From: Pseudomonas putida
GTDB lineage: Bacteria; Pseudomonadota; Gammaproteobacteria; Pseudomonadales; Pseudomonadaceae
Assembly: GCF_001941965.1 (NCBI RefSeq)
Contig: NZ_MKZO01000075.1
Coordinates: forward strand, 124,001 to 188,000
DNA: 64,000 bases
Reading direction: 5' to 3'
Each line of letters opens with the position of its first letter. The first letter of the stretch is position 1. The notes beneath the pieces were generated by a model. It was not told the DNA's origin. It did not search any database and saw only the letters and a list, made by a program, of their open reading frames with translations. The position numbers and the translations under genes are program-made. Of this stretch, positions 1-7,376 are shown piece by piece.

Positions 1-221
1 TGCAGAACAGCGTGTCGTTCACCGATGACGTGCTCAACGGCGTGATCAAGAGCGTCGTCTTTGCCTTCGTCGTGACCTGGATTGCCGTTTTCCAAGGCTA
101 TGACTGCGAGCCCACTTCAGAGGGGATCAGTCGGGCCACCACCAGAACCGTGGTCTACGCCTCGCTGGCAGTCCTGGGACTGGACTTTATTCTGACCGCC
201 TTGATGTTTGGAGATTTCTGA
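1..221 (+). CDS. mlaE: MlaE, ABC transporter permease, C-terminal fragment
   Basis: This is the last 73 or so residues of an inner-membrane permease whose start lies before the window. The open frame runs in from base 3 and ends in a hydrophobic stretch (VVYASLAVLGLDFILTALMF) typical of the final helix of MlaE. The family forms the MlaFEDB complex, which moves phospholipids between the outer and inner membranes to keep outer-membrane lipid asymmetry. The identification rests mainly on context: the stop codon overlaps the ATG of mlaD (TGATG), and mlaC and mlaB follow directly. The tail also contains the GYDCEPTSEGISRATTRTVV stretch, which is conserved in MlaE-type permeases. Confidence 0.93.
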   Translation, partial: QNSVSFTDDVLNGVIKSVVFAFVVTWIAVFQGYDCEPTSEGISRATTRTVVYASLAVLGLDFILTALMFGDF

Positions 222-688
222 TGCAAAACCGCACCCTGGAAATCGGTGTCGGCCTGTTCCTCCTGGCCGGGATCCTGGCGCTGATCCTGCTGGCCCTGCG
301 CGTCAGTGGCCTGTCCGCCAGCCCTGGCAGCGACACCTATAAACTTTATGCGAATTTCGACAATATCGCCGGTTTGACTGTCAGAGCAAAAGTGACCATG
401 GCCGGTGTGACCATCGGCAAGGTCACGGCCATCGATCTGGACCGCGATACCTACACCGGTCGGGTGACCCTGCAACTGGACAAGAGCGTGGATAACCTCC
501 CGGTCGACTCCACTGCCTCGATCCTGACCGCCGGGTTGCTCGGCGAGAAGTACATCGGCATCAGCGTCGGCGGGGAAGATACCGTGCTCAAGGACGGCGG
601 CGTGATCCATGACACGCAGTCGGCGCTGGTCCTGGAAGATCTGATTGGCAAGTTCCTGCTCAATACCGTAGGCAAAGAAGCTAAATAA
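221..688 (+). CDS. mlaD: MlaD, MCE-domain lipid-transport protein
   Basis: This encodes a 155-residue periplasmic protein anchored by one N-terminal transmembrane helix (about residues 8-27). A single MCE domain follows (about 37-115, with YKLYANFDNIAGLTVRAKV and VTMAGVTIGKV). In the Mla system MlaD forms a hexameric ring on the MlaFEB transporter and exchanges phospholipid with MlaC. The length is normal for a Pseudomonas MlaD. The start is firm because the ATG overlaps the mlaE stop by one base, which implies translational coupling. The operon order is E-D-C-B. Confidence 0.97.
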   Translation: MQNRTLEIGVGLFLLAGILALILLALRVSGLSASPGSDTYKLYANFDNIAGLTVRAKVTMAGVTIGKVTAIDLDRDTYTGRVTLQLDKSVDNLPVDSTASILTAGLLGEKYIGISVGGEDTVLKDGGVIHDTQSALVLEDLIGKFLLNTVGKEAK

Positions 689-697
689 GGAGTTTCC

Positions 698-1351
698 ATG
701 ATTTCCATCCTGCGACGCGGCCTGCTGGTGTTGCTGGCGGCCCTGCCCATGCTGGCACTGGCGGCACCGGGTCAATCGGCCCATGACGTGATCCAAGGCA
801 CTACCTCCCAACTGCTCGCCGACCTCAAGGCGAACAAGGAGCAGTACAAGGCCAACCCGAGCCAGTTCTACGATGCGCTGAACAACATCCTCGGTCCGGT
901 GGTGGATGCCGACGGCATCTCGAAAAGCATCATGACCGTGAAGTACTCGCGCCAGGCGAGCCCGGACCAGATGCAGCGCTTCCAGGAAAACTTCAAGCGC
1001 AGCCTGATGCAGTTCTATGGCAACGCCCTGCTGGAGTACAACAACCAGGGCATCACCGTTGATCCGGCCAAGGCCGAGGACGGCGATCGCGCGAGCGTCG
1101 GCATGAAGGTCACCGGTACCAACGGTGCGGTCTATCCGGTGCAGTACACCCTGCAGAAGCTTCAGGGTGAGTGGAAAGTACGCAACGTGATCGTCAACGG
1201 CATCAACATCGGCAAGCTGTTCCGTGATCAGTTCGCCGACGCCATGCAGCGCAACGGCAACGACCTCGACAAGACCATCGACAACTGGGCCGGCGAAGTG
1301 GCCAAGGCCAAGGCGGTCACCGAGGACGCGGCGGAGAAGCAGGCGCAATGA
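698..1351 (+). CDS. mlaC: MlaC, periplasmic phospholipid-binding protein
   Basis: This encodes a 217-residue secreted protein. The Sec signal peptide runs from MISILRR through a leucine-rich core to ALA at about residue 22. The mature part has the MlaC/Ttg2D fold hallmarks, with long helices followed by a QYTLQKLQGEWKVRNVIVNGINIG strand region. The protein ferries phospholipid across the periplasm between the outer-membrane MlaA complex and MlaD. A strong ribosome site (AAGGAG) sits 7 bases before the ATG. The stop overlaps the next start by 4 bases (ATGA). In P. putida this operon was first named ttg2 for toluene tolerance. Confidence 0.97.
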   Translation: MISILRRGLLVLLAALPMLALAAPGQSAHDVIQGTTSQLLADLKANKEQYKANPSQFYDALNNILGPVVDADGISKSIMTVKYSRQASPDQMQRFQENFKRSLMQFYGNALLEYNNQGITVDPAKAEDGDRASVGMKVTGTNGAVYPVQYTLQKLQGEWKVRNVIVNGINIGKLFRDQFADAMQRNGNDLDKTIDNWAGEVAKAKAVTEDAAEKQAQ

Positions 1352-1653
1352 GCGTAGGCAGCGTGCAACTGGCCGAACCGGGTGTCCTGAGCCTGGCCGG
1401 CATCCTCGACTACCGCTCGGGCCCTGGCCTGCGCAAGCAGGGCGGGTCGTTGATCGCGTCGAGCAAGGCTGCGGCGCTGGTGCTCGATTTCAGCGCCGTG
1501 GAGCAGTCCAGCAGCGTCGGCCTGTCCTTGCTGCTGGCCTTCATCCGTGATGCCCAGGCGGCCGGCAAGTCGTGCGAAGTCCGCGGCATGCCCCACGGCA
1601 TGCGGGAAATCGCCGAGGTCTACGGCCTGGACGACATCCTGAAGTTGCAGTGA
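1348..1653 (+). CDS. mlaB: MlaB, STAS-domain subunit of the Mla transporter
   Basis: This encodes a 101-residue cytoplasmic STAS-domain protein. The core strand and helix LVLDFSAVEQSSSVGLSLLLAFIRDA resembles anti-sigma-antagonist folds and contains the conserved serine region. In the Mla complex it binds the MlaF ATPase and stabilises it. It is translationally coupled to mlaC through an ATGA overlap and is the last gene of the operon, since a hairpin with a T-run follows within about 20 bases. It is short, as expected for this subunit. Confidence 0.93.
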   Translation: MSVGSVQLAEPGVLSLAGILDYRSGPGLRKQGGSLIASSKAAALVLDFSAVEQSSSVGLSLLLAFIRDAQAAGKSCEVRGMPHGMREIAEVYGLDDILKLQ

Positions 1654-1669
1654 TTCGCTGAAAGAACCG

Positions 1670-1723
1670 AAGCCCCTCTGTCAGAGTCCTCGTTTACGGG
1701 GTTCGCAGGCGAGGGGCTTTTTT
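1670..1723 (+). terminator. Rho-independent terminator after mlaB
   Basis: Arms AGCCCCTC and GAGGGGCT are followed by a run of T. The loop is long (about 32 bases), so the hairpin may be weaker than usual or have internal structure. It separates the mla operon from ibaG. Confidence 0.75.
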
Positions 1724-1769
1724 GTATGATGGCCGACCCGCGCGCACAGGGCGCCGATTGAGGTTGAGC

Positions 1770-2009
1770 ATGCAGGCCGTAGAAGTTAAGAACTTCCTTG
1801 AAGAAAAGTTGCCGGGAACCCGGGTCGAAGTTGAGGGCGAAGGCTGCAACTTCCAGTTGAACGTGATCAGCGACGAGATCGCGGCCCTGAGCCCGGTCAA
1901 GCGTCAGCAGCAGATCTACGCTCACCTTAATCCGTGGATCACCGATGGCCGCATCCACGCGGTCACCATGAAATTTTTCAGCAGCGCAGCCTGGGCTGAG
2001 CGCACCTGA
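1770..2009 (+). CDS. ibaG: IbaG, BolA-family acid-stress / Fe-S trafficking protein
   Basis: This encodes a 79-residue BolA-like protein (MQAVEVKNFLEEKLPGTRVE...). It has the class signature VEGEGCNFQLNVISDEIAALSPVKRQQQIYAHL, in which a Cys replaces the His of other BolA types. IbaG/BolA proteins partner monothiol glutaredoxins. I chose the start at MQAVEV because the upstream in-frame extension (MYDGRPARTGRRLRLS) lies just after the mlaB terminator and looks non-coding, and because GAGGTTGAG precedes this ATG. It lies between mla and murA, the usual gammaproteobacterial neighbourhood, and reads into murA with only a 25-base gap. Confidence 0.9.
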   Translation: MQAVEVKNFLEEKLPGTRVEVEGEGCNFQLNVISDEIAALSPVKRQQQIYAHLNPWITDGRIHAVTMKFFSSAAWAERT

Positions 2010-2034
2010 GCCACCTGTGGCGGCGAGAATCGAA

Positions 2035-3300
2035 ATGGACAAACTGATTATTACTGGCGGCGCTCGTCTTGATGGCGAGATCCGCATTTCCGGTGCCAAG
2101 AACGCGGCCCTGCCGATTCTGTCGGCCACCCTGCTGTGCGATGGCCCGGTCACCGTCGGCAACCTGCCGCACCTGCACGACATCACCACCATGATCGAGC
2201 TGTTCGGGCGCATGGGCATCGAGCCGGTGATCGACGAGAAGCTCTCGGTGGAGATCGATCCACGCACCATCAAGACCCTGGTCGCGCCGTATGAGCTGGT
2301 CAAGACCATGCGCGCCTCGATCCTGGTGCTGGGCCCGATGGTCGCCCGTTTCGGCGAAGCCGAAGTGGCCCTGCCTGGCGGTTGCGCCATCGGTTCGCGT
2401 CCGGTCGACCTGCACATCCGCGGCCTCGAGGCCATGGGCGCGAAGATCGAAGTGGAAGGCGGCTACATCAAGGCCAAGGCGCCTGAAGGTGGCCTGCGCG
2501 GTGCGCAGTTCTTCTTCGACACCGTCAGTGTGACCGGTACCGAGAACATCATGATGGCCGCTGCCCTGGCCAAGGGCCGCAGCGTCTTGCAGAACGCCGC
2601 GCGCGAGCCGGAAGTGGTCGACCTGGCCAACTTCCTGATCGCCATGGGCGCGAAGATCCAGGGTGCCGGCACCGACACCATCACCATCGATGGCGTCGAG
2701 CGCCTGGGCTCGGCGACCTACCGCGTCATGCCTGACCGTATCGAGACCGGCACCTACCTGGTCGCCGCTGCCGTCACCGGCGGTCGCGTCAAGGTCAAGG
2801 ACACCGATCCGACCATCCTCGAAGCCGTCCTCGAGAAGCTCAAGGAAGCCGGCGCCGAGATCAATACCGGTGAAGACTGGATCGAACTGGACATGCACGG
2901 CAAACGGCCGAAAGCCGTCAACCTGCGTACCGCTCCGTACCCGGCGTTCCCGACCGACATGCAAGCGCAGTTCATCTCCCTCAACGCCATTGCCGAAGGC
3001 ACTGGCGCGGTGATCGAGACGATCTTTGAAAACCGCTTCATGCACGTCTACGAAATGCACCGCATGGGCGCGCAGATCCAGGTCGAAGGCAACACCGCCA
3101 TCGTCACCGGGACCAAGGCCCTGAAAGGCGCGCCAGTCATGGCCACCGACCTGCGGGCTTCGGCCAGCCTGGTGCTGTCGGCCCTGGTTGCCGAAGGCGA
3201 TACCCTGATCGACCGCATCTACCACATAGACCGTGGCTACGAGTGCATCGAGGAAAAACTGCAGATGCTGGGCGCGAAGATCCGCCGCGTACCGGGCTAG
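2035..3300 (+). CDS. murA: MurA, UDP-N-acetylglucosamine 1-carboxyvinyltransferase
   Basis: This is the first committed enzyme of peptidoglycan synthesis. It transfers enolpyruvate from PEP to UDP-GlcNAc in the cytoplasm and is the target of fosfomycin. The 421-residue protein matches the usual length. It shows the N-terminal K-N pair (ISGAKNAALPIL) and the active-site cysteine loop LPGGCAIGSRPVDLHIRG (Cys at about 117). It ends with the ECIEEKLQMLGAKI segment. I placed the start at MDKLIITGG; the upstream codons MAARIE are an in-frame extension without support. It probably shares a transcript with hisGDC. Confidence 0.97.
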   Translation: MDKLIITGGARLDGEIRISGAKNAALPILSATLLCDGPVTVGNLPHLHDITTMIELFGRMGIEPVIDEKLSVEIDPRTIKTLVAPYELVKTMRASILVLGPMVARFGEAEVALPGGCAIGSRPVDLHIRGLEAMGAKIEVEGGYIKAKAPEGGLRGAQFFFDTVSVTGTENIMMAAALAKGRSVLQNAAREPEVVDLANFLIAMGAKIQGAGTDTITIDGVERLGSATYRVMPDRIETGTYLVAAAVTGGRVKVKDTDPTILEAVLEKLKEAGAEINTGEDWIELDMHGKRPKAVNLRTAPYPAFPTDMQAQFISLNAIAEGTGAVIETIFENRFMHVYEMHRMGAQIQVEGNTAIVTGTKALKGAPVMATDLRASASLVLSALVAEGDTLIDRIYHIDRGYECIEEKLQMLGAKIRRVPG

Positions 3301-3339
3301 TCTGCCGACGGCGCAGGGACGCGCCACGAATTGAACAAC

Positions 3340-3378
3340 GCCGCCGCTGGCCTTCGGGCCCCGGCGGCTTCAAGCCGC
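3340..3378 (+). promoter_or_regulatory. murA-hisG spacer with competing hairpins
   Basis: The arms GCCGCCG (3340-3346) and CGGCGGC (3362-3368) can pair. The GCGGC of the right arm (3364-3368) can instead pair with GCCGC at 3374-3378 to make a smaller hairpin. The two structures exclude each other and lie just upstream of the hisG start. A role is inferred only. Confidence 0.35.
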
Positions 3379-3395
3379 ATAAGGACCGACGTTTC

Positions 3396-4031
3396 ATGTT
3401 GACCATCGCGCTGTCCAAGGGCCGCATTCTCGACGATACCCTGCCGCTGTTGGCGGAAGCGGGCATCGTGCCCACCGAGAATCCGGACAAGAGCCGCAAA
3501 CTGATCATCCCCACGACCCAGGACGACGTACGCCTGCTGATCGTGCGGGCCACCGACGTGCCGACCTATGTCGAGCATGGCGCCGCCGATCTGGGTGTGG
3601 CCGGCAAGGACGTGCTGATGGAATACGGCGGCCAGGGCATGTACGAGCCGCTGGACCTGAAAATCGCCTGCTGCAAGCTGATGACTGCCGGTGCCATCGG
3701 TGCGCCGGAGCCCAAGGGCCGCCTGCGCGTCGCCACCAAGTTCGTCAACGTCGCCAAGCGCTACTATGCCGAGCAGGGCCGTCAGGTCGATATCATCAAG
3801 CTCTATGGCTCGATGGAGCTGGCGCCATTGGTCAACCTCGCCGACAAGATCATCGACGTCGTCGACACCGGCAACACCCTGCGCGCCAATGGCCTGGAAC
3901 CCCAGGAACTCATCGCTACCATCAGCTCCCGCCTGGTGGTCAACAAGGCATCGATGAAGATGCAGCACGCCCGCATCCAGAGCCTGATCGACACCCTGCG
4001 TCAGGCCGTGGAGTCTCGACACCGCGGCTGA
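3396..4031 (+). CDS. hisG: HisG, ATP phosphoribosyltransferase, short form
   Basis: This catalyses the first step of histidine biosynthesis, joining ATP and PRPP. At 211 residues it is the short HisG form, which lacks the C-terminal regulatory domain and needs HisZ as its partner; hisZ is not in this window. Motifs include MLTIALSKGRILDDTLPLL at the N-terminus and the PRPP loop IIDVVDTGNTLRANGL. I set the start at MLTIALSKG because this is the family N-terminus; the longer frame upstream runs back into murA. hisD follows after 126 bases. Confidence 0.96.
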   Translation: MLTIALSKGRILDDTLPLLAEAGIVPTENPDKSRKLIIPTTQDDVRLLIVRATDVPTYVEHGAADLGVAGKDVLMEYGGQGMYEPLDLKIACCKLMTAGAIGAPEPKGRLRVATKFVNVAKRYYAEQGRQVDIIKLYGSMELAPLVNLADKIIDVVDTGNTLRANGLEPQELIATISSRLVVNKASMKMQHARIQSLIDTLRQAVESRHRG

Positions 4032-4157
4032 CCTTGCGCGCGGCATCTGAGCCGCGCCCGTCTATCCGCGTCATAGCCAATTTTCTCGGGTGCCCGCGCG
4101 GATGGTCTGGTAGCTTCAGGGCGCCTGAGCATTCGCCAAATAACCGAGGCCTTAGCT

Positions 4158-5483
4158 ATGACCACGTCCACCGCAATTCGCCGACTCAATGCCGCTGACC
4201 CGGATTTCGCCCGACATCTGGATCATCTGCTGAGCTGGGAAAGCGTGTCCGATGACGCGGTCAACCAGCGGGTCCTCGACATCATCCAGGCCGTGCGCGA
4301 GCGCGGCGATGCAGCGCTGGTGGAGTTCACCCAGCGCTTCGACGGTGTCGACGCCAAGACCATCGATGACCTGATCCTCGGCCGCGAGCGCCTGGAACTG
4401 GCCCTGACCCGCATCACCGCGGAGCAGCGCCAGGCTCTGGAAAAAGCCGCCGAGCGCGTGCGCCTGTACCACGAGCGGCAGAAGCAGGACTCCTGGAGCT
4501 ACACCGAAGCCGACGGTACCGTACTCGGCCAGAAAGTCACTCCGCTGGACCGCGCCGGCCTGTACGTGCCGGGCGGCAAGGCGTCGTACCCGTCTTCCGT
4601 GCTGATGAACGCCATTCCGGCCAAGGTTGCCGGCGTCGGCGAGGTGGTGATGGTGGTGCCGACCCCGCGTGGCGAGATCAACGAGATCGTCCTGGCAGCG
4701 GCCTGCATCGCCGGTGTCGACCGGGTCTTCACCATCGGTGGCGCCCAGGCCGTCGCGGCCCTGGCCTATGGCACCGAAAGCGTACCGCAGGTGGACAAGG
4801 TGGTCGGCCCGGGCAATATCTACGTGGCTACCGCAAAGCGGCACGTGTTCGGCCAGGTCGGTATCGACATGATCGCCGGCCCGTCGGAGATCCTCGTGGT
4901 CTGCGATGGTCAGACCGATCCGGACTGGATCGCCATGGACCTGTTCTCCCAGGCCGAGCACGACGAGGACGCGCAGTCGATCCTGGTCAGCCCGGACGCC
5001 GACTTCCTCGACCGTGTCGCCGCCAGCATCGACAAGCTGCTGCCGACCATGGACCGCGCCGAAATCATCCGTACTTCCATCGATGGCCGTGGCGCGCTGA
5101 TCCATGTCCGCGACATGGAGCAGGCCATGGAAGTCGCCAACCGCATTGCCCCGGAGCACCTGGAACTGTCGGTTGCGGATCCGCAGGCCTGGCTGCCGAA
5201 GATCCGCCACGCCGGTGCGATCTTCATGGGCCGCCACACCAGCGAAGCCCTGGGCGACTACTGCGCCGGCCCCAACCACGTGCTGCCGACCTCCGGCACC
5301 GCGCGTTTCTCTTCGCCGCTGGGGGTCTACGACTTCCAGAAGCGTTCGTCGATCATCTTCTGCTCCGAGCAGGGCGCTTCCGAACTGGGCAAGACCGCGT
5401 CGGTCCTGGCCCGTGGCGAATCCCTCAGCGCCCACGCGCGCAGTGCCGAATACCGCATCCTTGCCGATCAAGAGGGCAACTGA
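4158..5483 (+). CDS. hisD: HisD, histidinol dehydrogenase
   Basis: This is a zinc enzyme that makes the last two oxidations from L-histidinol to L-histidine with NAD. The 441-residue protein has the expected blocks: GLYVPGGKASYPSSVLMNAIPAKVAG, VDKVVGPGNIYVATAKR, MIAGPSEILVV and SQAEHDEDAQS, the last supplying metal and catalytic residues, plus CAGPNHVLPTSGTARFSSPLGV. It lies between hisG and hisC. The stop is only 2 bases before the hisC ATG, so hisD and hisC are almost certainly co-translated. Confidence 0.97.
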   Translation: MTTSTAIRRLNAADPDFARHLDHLLSWESVSDDAVNQRVLDIIQAVRERGDAALVEFTQRFDGVDAKTIDDLILGRERLELALTRITAEQRQALEKAAERVRLYHERQKQDSWSYTEADGTVLGQKVTPLDRAGLYVPGGKASYPSSVLMNAIPAKVAGVGEVVMVVPTPRGEINEIVLAAACIAGVDRVFTIGGAQAVAALAYGTESVPQVDKVVGPGNIYVATAKRHVFGQVGIDMIAGPSEILVVCDGQTDPDWIAMDLFSQAEHDEDAQSILVSPDADFLDRVAASIDKLLPTMDRAEIIRTSIDGRGALIHVRDMEQAMEVANRIAPEHLELSVADPQAWLPKIRHAGAIFMGRHTSEALGDYCAGPNHVLPTSGTARFSSPLGVYDFQKRSSIIFCSEQGASELGKTASVLARGESLSAHARSAEYRILADQEGN

Positions 5484-5485
5484 AC

Positions 5486-6532
5486 ATGAGCAAATTCTGG
5501 AGCCCCTTCGTCAAGAACCTGGTGCCCTACGTACCGGGTGAGCAGCCGAAGCTGACCAAACTGGTCAAGCTCAACACCAACGAAAACCCCTATGGCCCTT
5601 CGCCGAAGGCGCTGGAAGCCATGCGTGGCGAACTGGGTGAAAACCTGCGTCTGTATCCGGATCCGAACAGCGACCTGCTCAAGCAGGCCGTCGCTCGCTA
5701 CTACGGCGTGCAGACCAACCAGGTGTTCCTCGGCAACGGCTCGGACGAAGTGCTGGCGCACATCTTCCACGGCCTGTTCCAGCACGACGCGCCGCTGCTG
5801 TTCCCGGACATCAGCTACAGCTTCTATCCGGTCTACTGCGGCCTGTACGGCATCCAGTCGGCGCCGGTGGCGCTGGACGAGCAGTTCCAGATCCGCGTCG
5901 AGGACTATCAGCAGCCGAATGCCGGGATCATCTTCCCCAACCCGAATGCGCCGACCGGCTGCCTGCTGGCCCTTGAGGCCATCGAGCAACTGCTCAAGGC
6001 CAACACCGAATCGGTGGTGGTGGTGGATGAGGCGTACATCGACTTTGGCGGTGAAACCGCCATCAGCCTGGTGGACCGCTACCCGAACCTGCTGGTGACC
6101 CAGACCCTGTCCAAGTCGCGCTCCCTGGCGGGGCTGCGGGTTGGCCTGGCGGTGGGGCATCCGGACCTGATCGAGGCGCTGGAGCGGATCAAGAACAGCT
6201 TCAACTCCTATCCGCTGGACCGGGTCGCCATCGTCGGTGCCGCTGCGGCGTTCGAAGACAAGGCGTACTTCGAGGAGACCTGCAACAAGGTCATCGCCAG
6301 TCGCGAGAAGCTGGTGGCCGAACTGACTGGCCGTGGTTTCGAAGTCCTGCCCTCGGCAGCCAACTTCATCTTCGCCCGTCACCCGCAGAAGGATGCGGCC
6401 GGCATCGCCGCAGCGCTGCGCGAGCAGGGTGTGATCGTGCGGCACTTCAAGCTGCCGCGGATCGACCAGTTCCTGCGTATCAGCATCGGCACCGAAGAGC
6501 AGAACCAGGCGTTGCTCGACGCCCTGAACTGA
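5486..6532 (+). CDS. hisC: HisC, histidinol-phosphate aminotransferase
   Basis: This is a PLP-dependent fold-type I aminotransferase that converts imidazole-acetol phosphate to histidinol phosphate. The 348-residue protein shows KLNTNENPYGPSP near the N-terminus, VVDEAYIDFGG for the PLP aspartate, TLSKSRSLAGLRVG with the Schiff-base lysine, and NSFNSYPLD and RISIGT near the end. Pseudomonads often carry more than one hisC; this copy is in the murA-hisGD unit. It is the last gene before a REP pair, so the operon probably ends here. Confidence 0.96.
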   Translation: MSKFWSPFVKNLVPYVPGEQPKLTKLVKLNTNENPYGPSPKALEAMRGELGENLRLYPDPNSDLLKQAVARYYGVQTNQVFLGNGSDEVLAHIFHGLFQHDAPLLFPDISYSFYPVYCGLYGIQSAPVALDEQFQIRVEDYQQPNAGIIFPNPNAPTGCLLALEAIEQLLKANTESVVVVDEAYIDFGGETAISLVDRYPNLLVTQTLSKSRSLAGLRVGLAVGHPDLIEALERIKNSFNSYPLDRVAIVGAAAAFEDKAYFEETCNKVIASREKLVAELTGRGFEVLPSAANFIFARHPQKDAAGIAAALREQGVIVRHFKLPRIDQFLRISIGTEEQNQALLDALN

Positions 6533-6542
6533 CCTGAAACTC

Positions 6543-6613
6543 CATCGCTGGCAAGCCCACAAGGTTTTGCGTGCACCGCGGACCCTGTGGGAGCTGGCTT
6601 GCCAGCGATGAGG
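6543..6613. repeat. REP pair (family 1), left copy degenerate
   Basis: The right copy is complete, from GTGGGAGCTGGCTTGCCAGC to GATGAGG. The left copy in inverse orientation lacks about six bases (AGCTCC), so its own palindrome is broken. It lies in the hisC-gntR spacer. Confidence 0.9.
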
Positions 6614-6690
6614 CCCTGAAATTCACCACAAATCCCCCTGATGTTTGCATTTCCTTGAAACAACCCGTTACCCTTGCCCCTCCTGAATTC

Positions 6691-6705
6691 ATCCGATGAT
6701 TGGAT
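6691..6705. promoter_or_regulatory. Candidate operator of the FadR-type regulator
   Basis: ATCCGATGATTGGAT is a 15-base near-perfect palindrome (ATCC-N-AT-N-AT-N-GGAT) lying 12 bases before the chosen regulator ATG. GntR/FadR proteins commonly bind such short palindromes over their own promoter. This is inference from symmetry and position. Confidence 0.45.
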
Positions 6706-6716
6706 GTAATAGCCCA

Positions 6717-7361
6717 ATGCTCATCAAACGCTCCCTGGTCGAACAAGCCGTCGACCAACTCCGCCAGCGCATCAGCCAAGGCTTCTGGACCGTCGGCCAG
6801 CGCCTGCCCACCGAGCCCGAGCTCGCCGCCGAGCTCGGTATCAGCCGCAACACCGTGCGCGAGGCCATGCGCGTGCTGGCCTTCAGCGGCCAGGTGGAAA
6901 TCCGCCAGGGCGATGGCAGCTACCTGCGCACCGCCTCCGATCCGCTCTCGGCGGTGCAGGTGCTGTCCACCTGCAGTCTGGAGCACGCCCGCGAAGCCCG
7001 GCACCTGCTGGAAGCCGAAGCCATCGGCCTGGCGGCTTTGCGTCGTACCGAGGCCGACCTTGCCGGACTGCACGAAGCCCTTACGCACAGCGGTAGCCAT
7101 TTCCACGGCGAACTCGACGACTACATCCGCTGCGACCTGGTCTTCCACCAGCGCCTGGTCGACGCCGCGCACAACCCGGCACTCAGCGAGCTGTACCGCT
7201 ATTTCTCCAGCGTGGTGGCGATGAAGCTGGAGCACAGCATGAGCCACACCCCGCGCAAGCAGGCGGTATTCGACCTGCATGAACAGATCCTCGACGCCGT
7301 CGAGCGCCAAGATCCGGAACGGGCCAAGGCCCTCAGCCGGACACTGATCAACGAACCCTGA
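6717..7361 (+). CDS. FadR-subfamily GntR transcriptional regulator
   Basis: This encodes a 214-residue regulator. The N-terminal winged helix has the GntR signature (LIKRSLVEQAVDQLRQRISQG, LPTEPELAAELGISRNTVREAMRVLAFSGQVEIRQGDGSYLR). A helical FCD ligand domain follows, with metal-type residues in DDYIRCDLVFHQRLVDAAHNPALSELY and a later DLHEQILDAVERQD. It lies 15 bases upstream of an MFS transporter gene and probably controls that pair. An alternative start at 6696 (MIGCNSP) would overlap the palindrome at 6691-6705; I prefer MLIKRSL. The ligand is unknown. Confidence 0.88.
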   Translation: MLIKRSLVEQAVDQLRQRISQGFWTVGQRLPTEPELAAELGISRNTVREAMRVLAFSGQVEIRQGDGSYLRTASDPLSAVQVLSTCSLEHAREARHLLEAEAIGLAALRRTEADLAGLHEALTHSGSHFHGELDDYIRCDLVFHQRLVDAAHNPALSELYRYFSSVVAMKLEHSMSHTPRKQAVFDLHEQILDAVERQDPERAKALSRTLINEP

Positions 7362-7376
7362 CTTTTCGAGACTGCC

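Noticed and set aside
155..1348. Open frame of 397 codons on the minus strand over mlaD-mlaC
   Set aside because: Opposite two certain genes in a known operon; no ribosome site or domain.
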